Shown in pieces: positions 14,035 to 17,772 of a DNA stretch of 17,772 bases. This stretch comes from JABMPU01 sp964457455 (lineage in GTDB: Bacteria; Cloacimonadota; Cloacimonadia; Cloacimonadales; TCS61), in the NCBI GenBank assembly GCA_964457455.1, contig CAYWJN010000056.1, forward strand, positions 1 to 17,772. Direction: 5' to 3'. The notes beneath the pieces were generated by a model. The model was not told the DNA's origin, did no database searches, and saw nothing but the letters and a program-made list of their open reading frames with translations. The position numbers and the translations under genes are program-made. Each line of letters opens with the position of its first letter. Position 1 is the stretch's first letter.

Positions 14035-16735
14035 ATGAAAACTGAAATTTACATCAAGGGAGCTCAGGAACACAATCTAAAAAACATTGATGTTAAAATC
14101 CCCAGAAACAAATTAATTGTAGTTACCGGTGTTTCCGGTTCCGGTAAATCTTCCCTCGCTTTTGATACACTTTATGCTGAAGGACAACGCAGATACGTGG
14201 AATCTCTTTCTGCTTATGCACGTCAATTTCTGGGTCAGATGGAAAAGCCGAAAGTGGATTACATCGAAGGTTTATCTCCTGCTATTTCCATCGAACAAAA
14301 AGCTGCCAGCAAAAATCCACGTTCTACTGTGGGTACAATTACAGAAATTTATGATTATATGAGAATTCTTTATGCTCGGATTGGAAAGCAATTCTGTTAC
14401 AATTGCGGAGACGAAGTTGGTTCTCAATCTGTTGATCAGATAGTTGACCAGATTCTGAAGAATCCTCCAAAAACAAAAATCCAGATTCTTGCTCCCATCG
14501 TTCAGAACAGGAAAGGTGAACACAAAGATGAGCTTGAAGAAGCAAGAAATGAAGGTTTTGTTCGCATCAAAATAAATGGAAAAATTCACAAACTTTCCGA
14601 AGAAATCCATTTGGATAAAAAAAGTAAACACACCATTGATATCGTGGTGGACAGATTGGTTTTAAAAGAGGGAATTCGTACACGTTTGATGGATTCTATA
14701 GAAACTGCTTTAAGGCTCAGCAGCGGTTATATTAAAGTGGATTTTGTAGATGAGAAAAAAACCGAACTTCTCTCAGAATCAAATTCCTGTACAAAATGCG
14801 GGATTGGTTATCCTGAATTAACTCCTCAACATTTTTCTTTTAACAGTCCTATCGGAATGTGCCCAACCTGTAATGGTCTGGGTTCACGTTTAGAATTTGA
14901 CCCGGATTTGATCATTCCAAATCCTGAACTTTCCATTTTGGATGGAGCTGTGATTCATTGGGGAAATATGAATAAGAAAACCAGCAGTTGGCGGATGAGA
15001 ATTCTTCATTCGCTTTCCAGAGAATATAATTTCTCTTTGAACACTCCCTGGAACCAGCTATCTGAATTGGCGAAAAAAGTTCTTTTGTATGGTTCTCGTG
15101 GAAAAAGAATAAAGTTAAGCTGGTATTCAAAAAACAGTTCCGGTCAATTTCATACACCTTATGAAGGATTGATTCATACTTTGAAACGCAGGATGAACGA
15201 AACCAATTCTGAGTATATGAAAAGATATTACATGCAATATCTCAGTACAAAACCTTGTATCGATTGTGATGGGAAGAAATTGCGTAAAGAGAGTCTATCT
15301 GTAAAAATCGCTGAAACGAGCATCGATCACATCACAAATCTTTCTATTTCTGAAGCTAAAACTTTTTTTGAGAATCTCCAGCTTGAAGGAAACGATAAAA
15401 TCATTGCTTATGAAGTTCTGAAGGAAATCAAAACCCGGCTTTCATTCCTGATCAATGTAGGGTTGCATTATCTCACATTGGATAGAAAAGCTCCGAGTTT
15501 ATCCGGTGGTGAATCTCAGAGAATTCGACTTGCAAGCCAGATTGGAAGCAGTCTGGTTGGAGTGATGTACATTTTGGATGAACCGAGTATTGGTCTTCAT
15601 CAACGAGATAACAAACGATTAATAAAAATGCTGCAGGAATTACGAGATTTAGGGAATTCGGTTATCGTTGTGGAACACGATGAAGAGATGATCCGCTCAT
15701 CTGATGAGATTCTGGATTTTGGACCGAAAGCTGGTATTTATGGTGGCGAAATCGTATTTCAGGGCAAATTAGAGAAAATCTTACATTCTAAAAAATCCCT
15801 CACAGGTATGTATTTAGCAAAAAAACTTTCAATAAATTATCCAGCTTTAAGAGCAAAACCGGATATCAGGTTTATTGAGATTTTTGGTGCTAAACAAAAC
15901 AACCTGAAAAAAATTAATGTGAAAATTCCGATTGGACTTTTTACCTGTGTAACTGGTGTTTCAGGTTCAGGAAAAAGTTCTTTAATAAATCAAATTCTGT
16001 ATCCTGCTATGACAAATACTTTCAACCGTTCACACATCCGTGATGGAAAATATGAAAAAATAACCGGTTATGAATTCCTAAATAAAGTCATCAGCATTGA
16101 CCAGCAGCCAATTGGCAGAACTCCACGTTCCAACCCTGCCACTTACATCAAGCTTTTCGATCTTATCCGAAATCTATTTGCTCAGCTTCCTGCTTCCAAG
16201 CTGCGTGGCTATCAACCCGGCAGATTCTCTTTCAACGTGAAAGGTGGAAGATGTGAATCTTGTAAAGGTGGAGGTGTAAAGCAAATCGAAATGCATTTCC
16301 TGCCGGATATTTTCGTAACCTGCGAGGTTTGCAAAGGAAAACGTTATAATAAAGAAACTCTTTCAGTTAGATTCAAAGGAAAAAATATCTCTGAAGTTCT
16401 GGATATGGATGTTCAGGAAGCTNNNNNNNNNNNNNNNNNNNNNNNNNNNNNNNNNNNNNNNNNNNNNNNNNNNNNNNNNNNNNNNNNNNNNNNNNNNNNN
16501 NNNNNNNNNNNNNNNNNNNNNNAATGTGCTTCATCGTCTTGTCTCAATGGGAAATACAATTATTGTGATCGAGCATAATCTCGATGTTATCAAATGTGCG
16601 GATTATATCATCGATCTGGGACCTGAAGGTGGAGATGAAGGTGGAAAAGTTGTAGCCTCTGGAACACCCGAAGAAATAGCAAAACATAAGAAATCTTATA
16701 CCGGGTCGTTTTTGAGAAAAATGCTGAAGAATTAA
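14035..16735 (+). CDS. uvrA: UvrA, excinuclease ABC subunit A, interrupted by an assembly gap
   Basis: UvrA is the damage-recognition ATPase of nucleotide excision repair. Before the gap (796 residues): Walker A GVSGSGKSS (32-40), zinc-binding cysteines C252/C255 with C276/C279, another CYNC at 121-124, ABC signature LSGGES (489-494), Walker B ILDEP (513-517), second Walker A (641-650), and the second zinc site C740/C743/C763/C766. After the gap: VLHRLVSMGNTIIVIEHNLD, IIDLGPEGGDEGG and the end at TAA 16733-16735. Set against known UvrA, the missing part is about 76 residues (near 228 bases), including the second signature and Walker B. The 100 N are therefore too few and put the two parts in different frames. 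This is an assembly effect, not a mutation. The gene is otherwise intact. Confidence 0.97.
16423..16522. other. Assembly gap of 100 N inside uvrA
   Basis: A placeholder gap. Conservation of UvrA predicts about 228 missing bases, which is a multiple of three, while 100 is not. That explains the apparent frame change across the gap. Confidence 0.97.
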
Positions 16736-16747
16736 GAGACGGATTTT

Positions 16748-16796
16748 GGAGTAGCCGACTCCGTTGGCTTAATACGGCGAGGGACTCACCGACTCC
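16748..16796 (+). repeat. Structured three-way-junction-like element after uvrA
   Basis: Twelve bases after the uvrA stop, GGAGT (16748-16752) can pair with ACTCC (16792-16796). Inside are two hairpins: GCCGAC-TCC-GTTGGC (16754-16768, one G-U pair) and CGG-c-GAG / CTC-a-CCG (16775-16791, loop GGA, one mismatch). It is much richer in GC than its surroundings. No U-tract follows, so a simple terminator is unlikely. A dispersed structured repeat fits better. Confidence 0.45.
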
Positions 16797-16819
16797 ACAT
16801 TAATTCTTTACTGGTATTT

Positions 16820-16846
16820 TCTTGTTCCCAAATTCCATTTGGGAAC
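16820..16846 (+). repeat. RAYT-associated palindrome R1 with 5' TCTT
   Basis: TCTT (16820-16823) directly precedes a perfect 10-bp stem GTTCCCAAAT (16824-16833), loop TCC and complement to 16846. GTTCCC-flavoured member of the set. The bases after it (ACAATTGG, then A/T-rich to CATTTTG) resemble those after R6. Confidence 0.8.
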
Positions 16847-16930
16847 ACAATTGGATAAAAAATTTCATTTTGAAAAAAGTACGAAGCATGTAATGAAAAT
16901 CAGAAATAAGGGAGTTAATAATCAAAGTGG

Positions 16931-17012
16931 AACTTTTACACAATGCATTCCCAAATGCAATTTGGGAATGAGAGGATGGGTGATGTCTTATTCCCAAATT
17001 CCATTTGGGAAT
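16931..17012 (+). repeat. Composite repeat, left copy (palindromes R2 and R3)
   Basis: An 82-base unit: AACTTTTA leader, palindrome R2 (16946-16970, stem CATTCCCAAAT, loop GCA), spacer AGAGGATGGGTGATG, TCTT (16986-16989), then palindrome R3 (16990-17012, stem ATTCCCAAAT, loop TCC). An 83-base copy with the same order lies at 17617-17699 on the other side of the RAYT gene. Confidence 0.8.
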
Positions 17013-17024
17013 GAGAGGAAAATG

Positions 17025-17049
17025 CCTTACAAAATGCAATTTGAGAATG
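17025..17049 (+). repeat. Degenerate palindrome R4
   Basis: Aligned with R2, 21 of 25 bases match, including AAATGCAATTTG across the centre. The left arm is damaged, so the stem no longer pairs well. It ends 22 bases before the RAYT start and may be a decayed copy, or overlap the gene's leader. Confidence 0.5.
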
Positions 17050-17071
17050 AAAAATACAAGAGAGAAATATT

Positions 17072-17608
17072 ATGAGAAGCAAATACAAAGTAATCGATGA
17101 AAATGGTATCTATTTCATAAGTTCTTCCATTGTCGAGATGATACCGGTTTTCACAAACGAGAATTATTTCGATATTTTAATAAATGCTCTTAGATTCTGC
17201 CAAAAAGAAAAAGGTTTGAAAATCTTTTATTATGTAATTCTGGATAATCATTTTCACTTAATAACATCAGGTCACAAACTATCTAATATAATGTTATCAT
17301 TAAAAAGATTTACTGCTCAAGAAATCATTAAACAACTCAAAACAGATAAAAAAGAATGGCTTATAAATCAATTACACTTCTATAAAAAAAGATATAAAAA
17401 AGACAGTTCATATCAAGTTTGGCAGGAAGGATTTCATCCTCAATTTATGTCTTCAAACGAAATACTAAATCAAAAAATTGAATACATCCATTTTAATCCT
17501 GTAAAAAGAGGACTTATAAATAAGCCAGAATGTTGGAGATACAGCTCTGCTTGTAATAAAGATTGGGAAGGGAATGAGATTATTAAGTTGGATGAATTGG
17601 AGATATGA
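17072..17608 (+). CDS. REP-associated tyrosine transposase (RAYT, Y1 family)
   Basis: The 178-residue protein is a single-strand DNA nuclease of the IS200/IS605-like Y1 (HUH) superfamily, RAYT branch, which binds and cuts REP hairpins. HFH (60-62), in VILDNHFHLITSG, supplies the metal-binding histidines. Tyr138 in the RAYT hallmark IEYIHFNPVKRGLI is the expected nucleophile. The stretch VWQEGFHPQFMSS before it (116-128) and the ending PECWRYSSA after it (152-160) are typical of RAYTs. Full length, no frameshift. A weak GAGAG lies before the ATG. No accessory IS gene such as tnpB is present, and palindromes flank it on both sides, as RAYT genes show. Its likely substrates are those palindromes. 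RAYTs are usually single-copy, domesticated genes rather than free insertion sequences. Confidence 0.95.
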   Translation: MRSKYKVIDENGIYFISSSIVEMIPVFTNENYFDILINALRFCQKEKGLKIFYYVILDNHFHLITSGHKLSNIMLSLKRFTAQEIIKQLKTDKKEWLINQLHFYKKRYKKDSSYQVWQEGFHPQFMSSNEILNQKIEYIHFNPVKRGLINKPECWRYSSACNKDWEGNEIIKLDELEI

Positions 17609-17616
17609 CAAAGTAA

Positions 17617-17699
17617 AACTTTTATACAATTGCATTCCCAAATAAAATTTGGGAATGAGAGGATGGGCGGCATCTTGTTCCCAAATTGCATTTGGGAAC
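17617..17699 (+). repeat. Composite repeat, right copy (palindromes R5 and R6)
   Basis: Nine bases after the RAYT stop: AACTTTTA leader, palindrome R5 (17633-17657, stem CATTCCCAAAT, loop AAA), spacer AGAGGATGGGCGGCA, TCTT (17673-17676), palindrome R6 (17677-17699, stem GTTCCCAAAT, loop TGC). It differs from the left copy mainly in the loops and in a paired A/T to G/C change at the outer end of the second stem. Confidence 0.8.
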
Positions 17700-17728
17700 A
17701 AACTTGACTGAAAAATTGTATTTTGCCT

Positions 17729-17755
17729 TCTTGTTCCCAAGTTTTTCTTGGGAAC
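17729..17755 (+). repeat. RAYT-associated palindrome R7 with 5' TCTT
   Basis: TCTT (17729-17732) precedes a 9-bp stem GTTCCCAAG (17733-17741), loop TTTTT and complement to 17755. The inner pair has changed from AAAT/ATTT to AAG/CTT on both arms, so base pairing is conserved. It is the last copy before the window ends; more may lie beyond. Confidence 0.75.
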
Positions 17756-17772
17756 ACACTTGTTTGCAAAGT

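Noticed and set aside
14272..14631. Minus-strand reading frame inside uvrA
   Set aside because: Antisense of the conserved UvrA N-terminal region; no independent evidence.
17072..17608. Ordinary IS200/IS605 insertion sequence
   Set aside because: The protein has the longer RAYT form with the YIHFNPVKRGL motif and no tnpB or defined left and right ends. Flanking REP-like palindromes fit a RAYT better.
16820..17755. CRISPR array at the right end
   Set aside because: The repeats are perfect palindromes with irregular spacing, the spacers are themselves repeated, and a RAYT gene sits in the middle. No cas gene is visible.
1..17772. tRNA or rRNA genes
   Set aside because: No cloverleaf with a TTC-type T-loop and no rRNA-like conserved stretch was seen on either strand.

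Overview
The window is low-GC DNA from a Gram-negative bacterium: it encodes a TolC-type outer-membrane channel, an envelope HtrA protease and a periplasmic adaptor. The gene content (DUF2723 O-mannosyltransferase-like protein, DUF6485, Ktr potassium uptake, many small palindromic repeats) would fit the FCB/Cloacimonadota neighbourhood, but that placement is an inference without a marker-gene tree. Two runs of exactly 100 N (13722-13821 and 16423-16522) mark scaffold gaps, so this is a draft assembly, probably metagenomic.

Layout. 1-1460 is an accessory, repeat-rich end. It holds a pair of inverted palindromes each preceded by GTAG (a BIME-like unit, 30-102), short coding-like remnants, attC-like core heptamers, and a tight two-gene unit on the minus strand: a DUF6338 membrane protein and a 40-residue Lys/Pro-rich peptide. 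1474-6071 is a minus-strand run of five genes read DUF6485, DUF445-like membrane protein, TolC-type channel, HtrA protease, periplasmic adaptor. A repeat-bearing 250-bp spacer separates the adaptor from the rest. 6165-10946 is a compact minus-strand operon read adenylate kinase, KtrB/TrkH, KtrA/TrkA, membrane PAS protein, RluD-type pseudouridine synthase, with gaps of 4-17 nt or a 4-nt overlap. A 394-bp divergent intergenic region follows. On the plus strand come a DUF2723 protein cut by the first gap and uvrA interrupted by the second.

The right end (16736-17772) holds a structured element just after uvrA, then an intact REP-associated tyrosine transposase (RAYT, 17072-17608) embedded in seven copies of a palindrome with cores CCCAAAT / ATTTGGG (one copy degenerate, one with a shortened core). 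Four of them have TCTT directly on their 5' side, and an 82-83 bp composite of two palindromes is present on both sides of the gene.

How the genes work together. The Ktr pair is a K+ uptake system whose gating subunit binds nucleotides. It shares an operon with adenylate kinase and a PAS sensor lacking an output domain. The TolC/adaptor pair would form two parts of a tripartite export system, but no inner-membrane pump is encoded nearby. The RAYT and its palindromes look like a self-contained REP-propagating unit, distinct in sequence from the GTAG-type unit at the other end. The most interesting leads are this RAYT/palindrome set, the DUF6338 plus small-peptide unit, and a ~50-bp dispersed element with three phased TTYGYG boxes upstream of both plus-strand housekeeping-type genes.
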